Part shown: one piece after another, positions 43,293 to 51,829 of the stretch | Position numbering within the stretch: the stretch's first letter is position 1 | Layout of the letters: each line of letters starts with the position of its first letter | Assembly: GCF_023554995.1 (NCBI RefSeq) | Contig: NZ_JAMJPK010000001.1 | Location: 558,001-622,000 of the forward strand | Origin: Halomonas gemina | Lineage (GTDB): Bacteria; Pseudomonadota; Gammaproteobacteria; Pseudomonadales; Halomonadaceae | Direction of reading: 5' to 3' | DNA length: 64,000 nt | Notes under the pieces: model-generated | What the model was told of the DNA's origin: nothing | Database searches by the model: none | Seen by the model: the letters and a program-made list of their open reading frames with translations, nothing else | Position numbers and translations under genes: made by a program

Positions 43293-44351
43293 ATGACCGA
43301 GCGCGTGCGCAAGATCCTCCACGCCGACTGCGACTGCTTCTTCGCCGCCGTGGAGATGCGCGACAACCCCGCCCTGCGCGACATCCCGCTGGCCATCGGC
43401 GGCTCGCGGGAGCAGCGCGGGGTGATCGCCACCTGCAACTACCCCGCCCGCCGCTACGGCATCCACTCCGCCATGCCCACCGCCCGGGCGCTGCGCCTCT
43501 GCCCCCACCTCACCCTGATGCGCGGCCAGTTCGAGAAATATCGCGAGGTGTCGCGCCAGATCCAGGACGTCTTCCACGAGCTCACCCCGCTGGTGGAGCC
43601 GCTGTCGCTGGACGAGGCCTTCCTCGACGTCACCGAGGTGGAGGGCTTTCGCGGCAGCGCCACCTGGATGGCCCGCTGGCTCAAGGAAGAATGCTTCCGA
43701 CGCACCGGCATCACCGTCTCGGTAGGCGCGGCGCCCGCGAAGTTCCTGGCCAAGATCGCCAGCGACTGGGAGAAGCCCGACGGCTTGACGGTGATCCCGC
43801 CGGAACGGGTCGACGCCTTCGTGCGCGACCTGCCGGTCAAGAAGCTCCACGGGGTGGGCCCGGCCACCGGCGCCAAGCTCGACGCCCTGGGCATCGCCAC
43901 CTGCGCCGATCTCCGCGAGCTACCCATCGAGCGCCTGCTGGACGACTTCGGCAAGTTCGGCCGGCGGCTCTATGAGCTCTCCCGCGGGATCGACGAGCGC
44001 CCGGTGCGCATTGAACGCGAGCGCAAGTCGGTGAGCGTGGAGACCACCTTCGACCACGACCTCCCCGACCTTGCGACCGCCAGCGCCGCCCTCGCCCCGC
44101 TCTGCGACAAGCTGCAGGGCCGGCTGCAGCGCCACGGCCACCCGCCGATGGCCGGGCTCTTCGTCAAGGTCCGCTTCGACGACTTCAGCCTCACCACCCT
44201 GGAGAGCCGCGGCCTCACCCCCGATGCCGAGAGCTACACCCGCCTGCTGGAACAGGCCTGGGCCCGCGCCCGCCGACCGGTGCGCCTGCTCGGCGTCGGC
44301 GTGCGCCTGGTCCCGGAAGAGGCACGACAGCAGCTGTCACTTCCCCTGTAA
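43293..44351 (+). CDS. dinB: DNA polymerase IV
   Basis: A 352-aa Y-family translesion polymerase. KILHADCDCFFAAVEMRDNP carries the first catalytic Asp, YGIHSAMPTARALRLCP the fingers, and EPLSLDEAFLDVT the second acidic pair. HGVGPATGAKLDALGI is the helix-hairpin-helix and the C-terminal little-finger domain is complete. It ends LSLPL, close to the QLxLPL clamp-binding motif. The lexA-dinB arrangement gives SOS control. Confidence 0.96.
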   Translation: MTERVRKILHADCDCFFAAVEMRDNPALRDIPLAIGGSREQRGVIATCNYPARRYGIHSAMPTARALRLCPHLTLMRGQFEKYREVSRQIQDVFHELTPLVEPLSLDEAFLDVTEVEGFRGSATWMARWLKEECFRRTGITVSVGAAPAKFLAKIASDWEKPDGLTVIPPERVDAFVRDLPVKKLHGVGPATGAKLDALGIATCADLRELPIERLLDDFGKFGRRLYELSRGIDERPVRIERERKSVSVETTFDHDLPDLATASAALAPLCDKLQGRLQRHGHPPMAGLFVKVRFDDFSLTTLESRGLTPDAESYTRLLEQAWARARRPVRLLGVGVRLVPEEARQQLSLPL

Positions 44352-44366
44352 CCCCGCCCTTCGCGG

Positions 44367-45038
44367 CTACTTGGTATCGATGTAGCGATGGTCGTTGAAG
44401 GTGGCGACCCAGCCGGGGTGATAGACCAGCAGGATGCTCATCAGCATGCCGGTGATGAAGGCCTCACTGGGCATCAGCAGCGGCAGGAAGCGGGCGTACT
44501 CCAGCGCCTGGCGCAGCGCCTCGGCGTCACTGGCACCCAGCGCCATCAGCCCCACGGCGGCCAGGCCCGCCGCCAGAGTGGCCAGCGCCGAGCCGAAGAA
44601 GCCGCAGACGAACAGGAAGACCATCAGGTTGTCGGGCAGACGCCGGTCGACGATACGCCAGACGATGCCCATCACCAGCGCCGGCACCACCCCGGTGACC
44701 AGCACGTTCACCCCCAGCAGCGGCCACTCGATACGCCCCAGCAGTACCATGGCGATATTGATCATGGTGATCGAGAGCAGCGCCAGCGGCGCCTTGAAGA
44801 CCAGCGTCAGCAGGGCGGTGAACATCAGGTGCAGGGTCAGCCAGTCCACCGCCTGGGCGCGCAGCTGCCAGAACAGCATCACCATCACGGTAGCCGCCAG
44901 CCAGCGGTGCTGGAGGGCGTGGTCATCGAGCAGCGCGACCCACGGCCGGCGGCTCAGCGCCAGGCCGACCACCGCCAGCGAGACCAGGCCACAGAGCCAC
45001 AGCAGCCAGGGCGCGAGAACCGGAGCAGCAATCGTCAC
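44367..45038 (-). CDS. CbiM-like energy-coupling-factor permease family membrane protein
   Basis: A 223-aa protein with six or seven hydrophobic segments. The C-terminal half includes PDNLMVFLFVCGFFGSALAT, and FLPLLMPSEAFITGMLMSIL resembles CbiM/COG3235 permeases. No partner ECF ATPase lies nearby, so cobalt transport is not shown. It lies 9 nt downstream of purU on the same strand and may be cotranscribed. Confidence 0.7.
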   Translation of the reverse strand: MTIAAPVLAPWLLWLCGLVSLAVVGLALSRRPWVALLDDHALQHRWLAATVMVMLFWQLRAQAVDWLTLHLMFTALLTLVFKAPLALLSITMINIAMVLLGRIEWPLLGVNVLVTGVVPALVMGIVWRIVDRRLPDNLMVFLFVCGFFGSALATLAAGLAAVGLMALGASDAEALRQALEYARFLPLLMPSEAFITGMLMSILLVYHPGWVATFNDHRYIDTK

Positions 45039-45047
45039 GACATCACC

Positions 45048-45902
45048 TCACGCAAAGACCACGGTCTTGTTGCCGTGGATGAGCACGCGATCCTCCAGGT
45101 GCCAGCGCAGGCCGCGCGCCAGCACCGCCTTCTCCACGTCCCGCCCGAAGCGCACCAGGTCGCTGGGGGTGTGGCAGTGGCTGACGCGATGGATGTCCTG
45201 CTCGATGATCGGCCCGGCGTCGAGCTCCTCGGTGACGTAGTGGCAGGTGGCGCCGATCAGCTTCACGCCACGCTGATGCGCCTGGTGGTAGGGCCGGGCG
45301 CCGGCGAACGACGGCAGGAAGCTGTGGTGGATGTTGATCATCCGCCCCTGGAAGCGCGAACAGAGCTCGGGCGGCATGATCTGCATGTAGCGGGCCAGCA
45401 CCACGCAGTCGGCGTGGGCCTCGTCCACCAGCTGCTGGACCTCGGCGAAGGCGGCCTGCTTGTCGTCGGCCTTGACCGGCACATGGTGGTAGCTAATGCC
45501 GTGCCACTCCACCAGGCCGCGCATGTCCTCATGGTTGGAGATCACACCGGCGATGTCGCAGTCGAGCTCGCCCGCCGTCCAGCGATAGAGCAGGTCCACC
45601 AGGCAGTGGGTCTCCCGCGAGACCATCAGCACCACCCGCCGCCGCTGGCGGGTATCGGTGAGCGCCCAGGTCATCTCGAACTCGTCAGCGATCGGCGCAA
45701 AGGCCTCGCGCAGCGCCTCCGGCGGCATGCCCACCGAGTCGGCGAGGATCTCGTAGCGCATGAAGAAGCGCCCACCCTCCAGGTCGGAGTGCTGGCTCGC
45801 CTCGGTGATCGAGCCGCCGTGACCGGCGATGAAGTTGGAGACCCTGGCGACGATGCCCAGGCGGTCGGGACAGGAAACCACCAGGCGGTAGTAGTGTGAC
45901 AT
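45048..45902 (-). CDS. purU: Formyltetrahydrofolate deformylase
   Basis: A 284-aa enzyme hydrolysing 10-formyl-THF to THF and formate, supplying formate for PurT and balancing one-carbon units. An N-terminal ACT domain (YRLVVSCPDRLGIVARVSNF) is followed by the formyltransferase domain with RMINIHHSFLPSFAGA and GATCHYVTEELDAGPIIEQD. The ATG at 45902 (MSHYYR) is chosen; a longer reading lacks homology. Confidence 0.95.
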   Translation of the reverse strand: MSHYYRLVVSCPDRLGIVARVSNFIAGHGGSITEASQHSDLEGGRFFMRYEILADSVGMPPEALREAFAPIADEFEMTWALTDTRQRRRVVLMVSRETHCLVDLLYRWTAGELDCDIAGVISNHEDMRGLVEWHGISYHHVPVKADDKQAAFAEVQQLVDEAHADCVVLARYMQIMPPELCSRFQGRMINIHHSFLPSFAGARPYHQAHQRGVKLIGATCHYVTEELDAGPIIEQDIHRVSHCHTPSDLVRFGRDVEKAVLARGLRWHLEDRVLIHGNKTVVFA

Positions 45903-46032
45903 CGGATGACCCCGGGTTGCGGCTATGGCTGGGGGCAACAGTGTAGCCAAAACAGGGGCTTCGGGCACGCGTGGCGCCGAAGCGTTATGATGACATCATT
46001 CCATACACGACCGACACGAGGCACAGCGGCCG

Positions 46033-46089
46033 ATGCTCAACACCCGCGCCCTCTCCTACCTGAGCGAAGTGATTCGTCGCGCCTGCTGA
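46033..46089 (+). pseudogene. Possible LysR-regulator N-terminal stub
   Basis: An 18-codon reading MLNTRALSYLSEVIRRAC resembles the first residues of LysR-type regulators (MLNTRxLxYxxEVxRxGS), stopping exactly where the helix-turn-helix would follow. It lies before the TRAP-dipeptidase operon, where a LysR gene would be expected. The match is short, so this may be chance. Confidence 0.35.
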
Positions 46090-46098
46090 ACGACATAG

Positions 46099-46115
46099 GT
46101 TGTTTAAAAAACAAC
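46099..46115 (+). promoter_or_regulatory. Palindrome upstream of the TRAP/dipeptidase operon
   Basis: GTTGTTT-AAA-AAACAAC is a perfect 7-bp inverted repeat, 100 nt before the first gene. It resembles an operator for a dimeric regulator. No T-run follows, so it is not a terminator. Confidence 0.4.
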
Positions 46116-46214
46116 GCTATCGGGTTTGATCAGTCAACAGAGCAACGCCTAGTCTGCTCATATACCGGCCGAGAGGCCGGCAGTTCCGCCAACAACAACG
46201 CCCGGAGTCCAAAC

Positions 46215-47249
46215 ATGAATCCCACTCGATCGTTTGCCGTGTCCTCCCTCACCGCCGCCGTCCTGGCCGCGGGTGTGCTGGCCAGCCAGGCGCAGGCCGC
46301 CACGACCGTGGACCTGAGCTACAACGGCGCCCCGGATCCCGACAAGAATGCCGTGCATGTCTTCGCCACCAACCTCAAGGAGCTGGTCGAGGAAAAGACC
46401 AACGGCGAAATCGAGCTCAAGCTCTACCCCAACAGCATGCTGGGGGAGGAACAGGAGCGCATGGAGCAGACGATGAACAGCCCCAGCCTGAACATCGCCT
46501 CCTTTGCCGGCATGTCTCCCTTGGTTCCGGAAGTGTTCGTCAGCGCCATTCCCTTCCTCTTCGATGACTTCGAGTCGGCACGCACCTTCTTCGACGAAGG
46601 CCAGTACTGGCAGGCCGTCGAGGATGCCCTGCGTGAGCGCACCGGCGTGGAGCTGCTGGCCGTGGTCGAGGAAGGCGGCTTTCTGGCCTTCACCAATGAC
46701 GAGAAACCCATCTCCTCGCCCAGCGACTTCGAGGGGCTGCGCTTTCGCGCCATGGACCCCAGCCAGGTCGCGCTCTACGAGGCCTTCGGGGCCTCCGGCA
46801 CGCCGATCCCCTGGACCGAGGTCTACATGTCTCTCAAGACCGGCGTCGCCGATGGCCAGATGAACCCGCCGATGTACATCATCATGGGCAGTCTCTATGA
46901 GGTGCAGGACTACCTGACCCTGGCCAACATCCAGTATTCGGACCAGTTCCTGGTGGGTAACGGTGCGATGATCGACGGCTGGGACGAGGCGATGCGCGAG
47001 GCCTTCATGGAGGCGGTCGCGGAGGCCAACCAGATGGCCCGCGAGCACAACGAGACCCGGGTCGACGAGCGCATCGCCTACCTCGAGGAGCAGGGCATGG
47101 AGGTGATCCGGCCCTCCGAGGAGGAGCTGGCGGCATTCCGCGAGCAGGGCCAGCCGGCCTATCTGGAATGGCTCGGCGAGCAGGACATCGATCAATCCTT
47201 CATCGACATGGCGCTCGAGGATGCCGGGATGACCCATCTGGCCGAGTAA
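46215..47249 (+). CDS. TRAP transporter solute-binding protein (DctP family)
   Basis: A 344-aa periplasmic protein with a Sec signal (SSLTAAVLAAGVLASQAQA). The core shows the DctP fold: KLYPNSMLGEEQERMEQT, FEGLRFRAMDPS with the conserved ligand-binding Arg, and WTEVYMSLKTGVADGQMNP. It delivers substrate to the DctQM membrane complex encoded just downstream. Linkage to a D-Ala-D-Ala dipeptidase suggests a dipeptide or amino-acid ligand. Confidence 0.93.
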   Translation: MNPTRSFAVSSLTAAVLAAGVLASQAQAATTVDLSYNGAPDPDKNAVHVFATNLKELVEEKTNGEIELKLYPNSMLGEEQERMEQTMNSPSLNIASFAGMSPLVPEVFVSAIPFLFDDFESARTFFDEGQYWQAVEDALRERTGVELLAVVEEGGFLAFTNDEKPISSPSDFEGLRFRAMDPSQVALYEAFGASGTPIPWTEVYMSLKTGVADGQMNPPMYIIMGSLYEVQDYLTLANIQYSDQFLVGNGAMIDGWDEAMREAFMEAVAEANQMAREHNETRVDERIAYLEEQGMEVIRPSEEELAAFREQGQPAYLEWLGEQDIDQSFIDMALEDAGMTHLAE

Positions 47250-47312
47250 GCCACGCCGTCGCCGAGACATCCTGCAGTTCGGGCAGGGGGCTTCTCCCCT
47301 GCCCCATGACAG

Positions 47313-47816
47313 ATGGCCTCTATCATGTCGTTATCGAACTCTCGCGTACTGGCCATCAGCCGGTCCGTGTCCCTGACGGTTGCCAGCAGCCTGCTGCTCA
47401 TCGATCTGGCGGTGATCCTCTTCGGCGTGTTCATGCGCTACCTGGCCGGCGGGGCGCCGATCTGGACCGACGAGCTGGCCCGCTTCCTGATCATCGGCAG
47501 CGTGCTGCTCGGGGCCGGTGCCGTCTGGGTGGAGGGCGGCCACATGCGTGTCGCGCTGATCGAGCGCCTGCTTCCAGCGCCGCTGTGCCGCCTCCTCAAC
47601 CTCTACCAGTGGCTCCTCACGCTTAGCATTGCCGTCGGCGCCGCCATCATCAGCTATCGCTATGCGATGTCCGTCTCGATGTTTACCAGCCAGGGGCTGG
47701 GCATCAGCAGGACCATTCCCATGCTGTCGGTGCCGATCGGCTTCGCGCTGCTGGCCTGGCATGCCCTGTGGCATGGTCCGGCACCCCTCAAGACGCTCAC
47801 GGAGGACCCCGCATGA
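47313..47816 (+). CDS. TRAP transporter small permease (DctQ)
   Basis: About 167 aa with four hydrophobic segments; WTDELARFLIIGSVLLGAGA is the family motif. ATG at 47325 is an equally plausible start. It overlaps dctM by 4 nt (ATGA). Partner of the preceding solute-binding protein. Confidence 0.87.
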   Translation: MASIMSLSNSRVLAISRSVSLTVASSLLLIDLAVILFGVFMRYLAGGAPIWTDELARFLIIGSVLLGAGAVWVEGGHMRVALIERLLPAPLCRLLNLYQWLLTLSIAVGAAIISYRYAMSVSMFTSQGLGISRTIPMLSVPIGFALLAWHALWHGPAPLKTLTEDPA

Positions 47817-49090
47817 CCTTGACCATGCTGGCCGTCTTCCTCGTGCACGTCCTGCTGGGGTTGCCGCTTTTCATCTCGCTGCTTGCCACGGCGGTGGTGG
47901 GTTTTCTGTTCGTGGATCCCGCGATGATCCCGCGCATGATGCCGCAGCAGTTCTTCGGCGGCATCAATGTCTTCTCGTTGATGGCCATTCCACTTTTCAT
48001 ACTGGCCGGCAACCTGATGAATGTGACCCGGCTCACCGACCGGCTGATGGCCTTCGCCAAGCTGCTGGTCGGCCACCTGCGCGGCGGCATGGGCCATGTC
48101 AACGTGGTCTCCAGCGTCTTCTTCGCCGGCGTGAATGGCTCCGCGGTGGCCGACACTTCGGCGCTGGGCTCGCTGCTCGTGCCCCCCATGCGCAAGGAGG
48201 GCTACTCCACCGCCTTCGCCGCGGGCCTGACGGCGGGCAGCTCGCTGATCGGGCCGATCATCCCGCCCAGCATCTTCATGATCCTCTACGCCTCGCTGAC
48301 CAACACCTCGGTCGGCGACCTGTTTCTCGCCGGGGTGATCCCGGGCCTGCTGCTGGGCCTGGCGTTCATGACCATGAATGCCTGGTATGCCTGGCACAAG
48401 GGGCTGGAAAAGCGTGGCGGACTGCCTTCACGCCGGGAGCTGGCCGTGACGGCCCTGGGCGCCCTGCCCGCGCTGGTGGCCCCGTTCATCATCGTCTCGG
48501 GGATCGTCATGGGCTTCGTCACGCCCACCGAATCCGGGGCACTGACGGCACTCTACGTGGCGCTGTGCGGCCTGGTGCAGGGCAATCTGCGCATCGCCGA
48601 TTTCTGGAAGGCCATGGTCGACACCACCCGCCTGACCTCGGCGATCTTCCTGATCATGGCCGCCTCGGCCACCATCAGCTGGCTGCTCTCCTATGCCCAG
48701 GTGCCCAACGAGTTCGTGGCGCTGCTGGCCCCCTACATCGAGCAGCCGGTGGTGATCCTGCTGCTGCTGAGCCTGATCACCTTCGTCACCGGCATGTTCA
48801 TGGAGGAGGTCTCGGCCCTGATGCTGCTGACGCCGATCTTCTCTCCCGTGGCCATGATGGCGGGCATCGACCCGGTACATCTGGGCATCATCATCACCTT
48901 GAACATCACCATTGCCCTGATCACCCCGCCGATGGGCGCCTGCGTGTTCGTGGCGGCCGCGGTGAGCCGGCTCGAGATCACCTCGCTGTTTCGTACCATC
49001 TGGCCGTTCGTGGTGACGGCGATCCTGGTACTGATCCTGCTGATCCTCTTCCCTTCCCTGACCCTCTGGCTACCGACCCTGCTTGGCTGA
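47813..49090 (+). CDS. TRAP transporter large permease (DctM)
   Basis: A 425-aa, about 12-helix sodium-coupled permease. SLMAIPLFILAGNLMN, SSVFFAGVNGSAVADTSALG and LIGPIIPPSIFMILYASLT are the conserved DctM blocks, including the sodium-site SGSxxAxxxA-like motif. It overlaps dctQ by 4 nt and ends 4 nt before the dipeptidase gene. Confidence 0.95.
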   Translation: MTLTMLAVFLVHVLLGLPLFISLLATAVVGFLFVDPAMIPRMMPQQFFGGINVFSLMAIPLFILAGNLMNVTRLTDRLMAFAKLLVGHLRGGMGHVNVVSSVFFAGVNGSAVADTSALGSLLVPPMRKEGYSTAFAAGLTAGSSLIGPIIPPSIFMILYASLTNTSVGDLFLAGVIPGLLLGLAFMTMNAWYAWHKGLEKRGGLPSRRELAVTALGALPALVAPFIIVSGIVMGFVTPTESGALTALYVALCGLVQGNLRIADFWKAMVDTTRLTSAIFLIMAASATISWLLSYAQVPNEFVALLAPYIEQPVVILLLLSLITFVTGMFMEEVSALMLLTPIFSPVAMMAGIDPVHLGIIITLNITIALITPPMGACVFVAAAVSRLEITSLFRTIWPFVVTAILVLILLILFPSLTLWLPTLLG

Positions 49091-49094
49091 CCCC

Positions 49095-49853
49095 ATGGAG
49101 ACCATCGTGAACCGCTCCCTGTCATCGCCCATCGAACGCCACCCCGACCCCGACTGGTCGGTGGTGAGCCGCATCCCCATCACGGGAAGTGACGAGCCCC
49201 TGGTGCCGTTGAGCCTGGCGCCGCCACCGATCAGGATCTTCCCGGTCTATGCCAGGCAGGATATTCCCGGGGCGGTCAACGAATGCTATGTGCGTGAAGG
49301 GGTCTATCGGCGGCTGCTGACGGTAGCACGCTCGCTGCCCACCGAGTACGGGCTGGTGATCCTGGACGGCTGGCGACCCTGGCGCGTGCAGCAGTACCTC
49401 TTCGACACGCTGCAGGAAGCCATCCGCTCCCACCATCCCGAGCTCAGTGAGGAGACACTGCTGGAGCGAACCCGGGAATTCGTCTCCGTGCCCAGCCGCG
49501 AAGCGAACTCGCCGAGTCCCCACCTCACCGGCGGTGCCGTGGATGTGACCCTGAGCGATACCGACGGGCTGCCGCTGGACATGGGCACCCTGTTCGACGA
49601 GGCGGTGCCGGCCTCCCACACTGTCGCGCTGGAAGAGATTCCTCACCCGGACGCCCGACAGCGGCAGGCCCGCGACAACCGCCGCCGCCTCCATGGGGCC
49701 ATGCGGGAACAGGGCTTTACCAACTTGCCGAGCGAGTGGTGGCACTTCGATGCGGGGGACCAGCTGTGGGCCCATTACAGCGGGCATGCCCAAGCCCTCT
49801 ATGGGCCGGCGGAGCTCGAGACCATTGAAAGTCGTTGGCGGCGACAGCTGTGA
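49095..49853 (+). CDS. D-alanyl-D-alanine dipeptidase (VanX/DdpX family, M15D)
   Basis: A 252-aa zinc dipeptidase hydrolysing D-Ala-D-Ala. The metal motif SPHLTGGAVDV (SxHxxGxAxD) and SEWWHFD carry the zinc ligands and catalytic Glu. No signal peptide, so it is cytosolic like E. coli DdpX. It follows dctM by 4 nt, so it probably hydrolyses the dipeptide imported by the TRAP system. Vancomycin resistance is not implied: no vanHA genes are nearby. Confidence 0.88.
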   Translation: METIVNRSLSSPIERHPDPDWSVVSRIPITGSDEPLVPLSLAPPPIRIFPVYARQDIPGAVNECYVREGVYRRLLTVARSLPTEYGLVILDGWRPWRVQQYLFDTLQEAIRSHHPELSEETLLERTREFVSVPSREANSPSPHLTGGAVDVTLSDTDGLPLDMGTLFDEAVPASHTVALEEIPHPDARQRQARDNRRRLHGAMREQGFTNLPSEWWHFDAGDQLWAHYSGHAQALYGPAELETIESRWRRQL

Positions 49854-49907
49854 GCCAAGGGCCTGCCGGGCTGCTGGCGTGGCACAAGGACACTGGACCC
49901 ATAAGGC

Positions 49908-51713
49908 TCAGGACTGGCGCACATAGCTGCCGGGGGCGTCTTCGAGCGCCGGGAAGCGCTCGCTGCCCATCGGGGGTGGCGAGCACTTGCCGGACGAATG
50001 CGAGTCCAGCCAACGCTGAAAGGCCGGCCACCAGGAGCCCTCGTGCTCCGGGGCAATCTGCTGCCAGGTTTCCGGGTCCAGGTAGGGCTCGCCCTGACGC
50101 TGGGTTCGCATCTGGAAACGCCGATGGGGATGCTCTGGCTCGCTGACAATGCCCGCGTTGTGTCCGCCGCTGGTGAGCAGGAAGGTCACCTCGTCGGCAT
50201 CGGTCAGCAGGTGAATCTTGTAGACCGATTCCCAAGGGGCAACATGATCCTTGGTCGTCCCCACCGCCAACACAGGCACCCGGATGTCCTGGATCGCAAT
50301 GGGTCGATGATCGACCTGATAGCGGCCACTGGCCAGGTCGTTGTTCAGGAACAGGGTACGCAGGTAGTCGGAATGCATGCGATAGGGCATGCGCGTGATA
50401 TCGGCGTTCCAGGCCATCAGGGCGTTCATTGGCTGCCGCTTGCCCAGCAGATAATCGTGCACCATGCGTGACCAGATCAGGTCGTTGGAACGCAGGATCT
50501 GGAAGGCGCCAGCCATCTGATAGCCGTCCAGGTAACCCTGGTCCCACATCATGTTCTCGAGATAGGACACCTGGCTCTCGCCGATGAACAGCATCAGCTC
50601 GCCCGCCTCGGTGAAGTCCACCTGGGTGGCCAGGGTGGTGAGCGATGCCAGCCGTTCGTCGCCGTCACGCGCCATGCCCGCCGCCGCAATCGACAGCAGG
50701 GTGCCGCCCAAGCAGTAGCCCAGGCCATGCACCTTGGGCTGGCCGGTGATCGTGGTCACCACATCTAACGCCGCCATGGGGCCGAGCCGGCGGTAGTCCT
50801 CCATGCCAAGGTCGCGATCCTCCGAGCCCGGGTTGCGCCAGGAGATCATGAATACCGTATGGCCCTGGTCCACCAGGTACTCCACCAGCGACTGGCCGGG
50901 GGCCAGATCGAGCACGTAGTACTTCATGATCCAGGCCGGCACAATCAATACCGGCTCGGCATGGACCTGTGGCGTGGTGGGCGAGTACTGGATCAACTCG
51001 ATCAACCGGTTGCGATAGACCACCTTGCCGGGGGTGACGGCCAGGTTCTCGCCGACACGGAATAGCTCGACGCCTGTCGGCGGCTTGCCCGAGATGTTGC
51101 GTTCCCAGTCCTCGAGGACGTTCTGCCAGCCATCCACCAGGTTCATGCCGCCTGACTGCAGCGTGGCCGCGGTGACCTCCGGGTTCAGCCAGGGCACGTT
51201 GGAGGGCGACCAGTGATCCAGCAGCTGGCGCGTCACGAAGTTGACCACGTGTTCGCGTTGCGGCGACAGGCCCTCGACACCGGTCGTGGCGTTGTGCCAC
51301 CACTGTTGGGTCAGCAGAAAGGACTGATAGATGACGTTGTAGGGCCACTGCTGCCACGCCTCGCCCGCAAAACGCTTGTCCTGCGCCATGGGCTGGATAC
51401 AGGGGCTGGCCGCCGGGTCGCTGGCGACACGGCTGACGTAATCCCCCAGACGCAGGCTCTTGCGCAGGGCCTTCTCGCCCAGCTCCACCTGCTTGCCCGG
51501 CGACAGCGCAAGGTGCGCCAGCCATTCGACGTACACGCTGGCCAGCCCCGCCGGGGTAATGCCGGCGGTCATCCGCGCCAGATTCGCCTTGAAGGCACGA
51601 TCCAGGGCATGGGTGGAATAGAACCCCGGATTCGGCCGTTCCTGCTCGGCCGGGGGTGGCGGACACGAAAGGTCCTCTGCACCGCGGGATTTCGTCCGGC
51701 TCTCTTCGGTCAT
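49908..51713 (-). CDS. phaC: Class I polyhydroxyalkanoate synthase
   Basis: A 601-aa PHA synthase polymerising 3-hydroxyacyl-CoA into PHB-type polymer. The lipase-like box GYCLGG holds the nucleophile Cys334; catalytic Asp (TTKDHVAPW) and His (GGHNAGI) follow. The N-terminal domain with PWLNPE matches class I/II enzymes. No phaE/phaR partner lies nearby. Works with the phasins at 34120 and 35773. Monocistronic; convergent with the dipeptidase gene. Confidence 0.93.
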   Translation of the reverse strand: MTEESRTKSRGAEDLSCPPPPAEQERPNPGFYSTHALDRAFKANLARMTAGITPAGLASVYVEWLAHLALSPGKQVELGEKALRKSLRLGDYVSRVASDPAASPCIQPMAQDKRFAGEAWQQWPYNVIYQSFLLTQQWWHNATTGVEGLSPQREHVVNFVTRQLLDHWSPSNVPWLNPEVTAATLQSGGMNLVDGWQNVLEDWERNISGKPPTGVELFRVGENLAVTPGKVVYRNRLIELIQYSPTTPQVHAEPVLIVPAWIMKYYVLDLAPGQSLVEYLVDQGHTVFMISWRNPGSEDRDLGMEDYRRLGPMAALDVVTTITGQPKVHGLGYCLGGTLLSIAAAGMARDGDERLASLTTLATQVDFTEAGELMLFIGESQVSYLENMMWDQGYLDGYQMAGAFQILRSNDLIWSRMVHDYLLGKRQPMNALMAWNADITRMPYRMHSDYLRTLFLNNDLASGRYQVDHRPIAIQDIRVPVLAVGTTKDHVAPWESVYKIHLLTDADEVTFLLTSGGHNAGIVSEPEHPHRRFQMRTQRQGEPYLDPETWQQIAPEHEGSWWPAFQRWLDSHSSGKCSPPPMGSERFPALEDAPGSYVRQS

Positions 51714-51829
51714 CGCCCTGCCCCCTTCAACGAAAAATTGCCAACAGCAGCGCCGTGGTTACCCTTCATGGCAGTAACGCCCTTCAGCCTAGCAGATACT
51801 GCGCCGCATCATGACTACATCGGGGCCTA

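Noticed and set aside
44388..45899. 503-aa plus-strand open frame
   Set aside because: Antisense to the CbiM-like gene and purU, His/Gln-rich without family features, typical of high-GC shadow frames.
47629..49110. 493-aa second-frame reading over dctQM
   Set aside because: Out of frame with the clear TRAP genes and rich in Arg/Pro/Gly; no independent motif or ribosome site.
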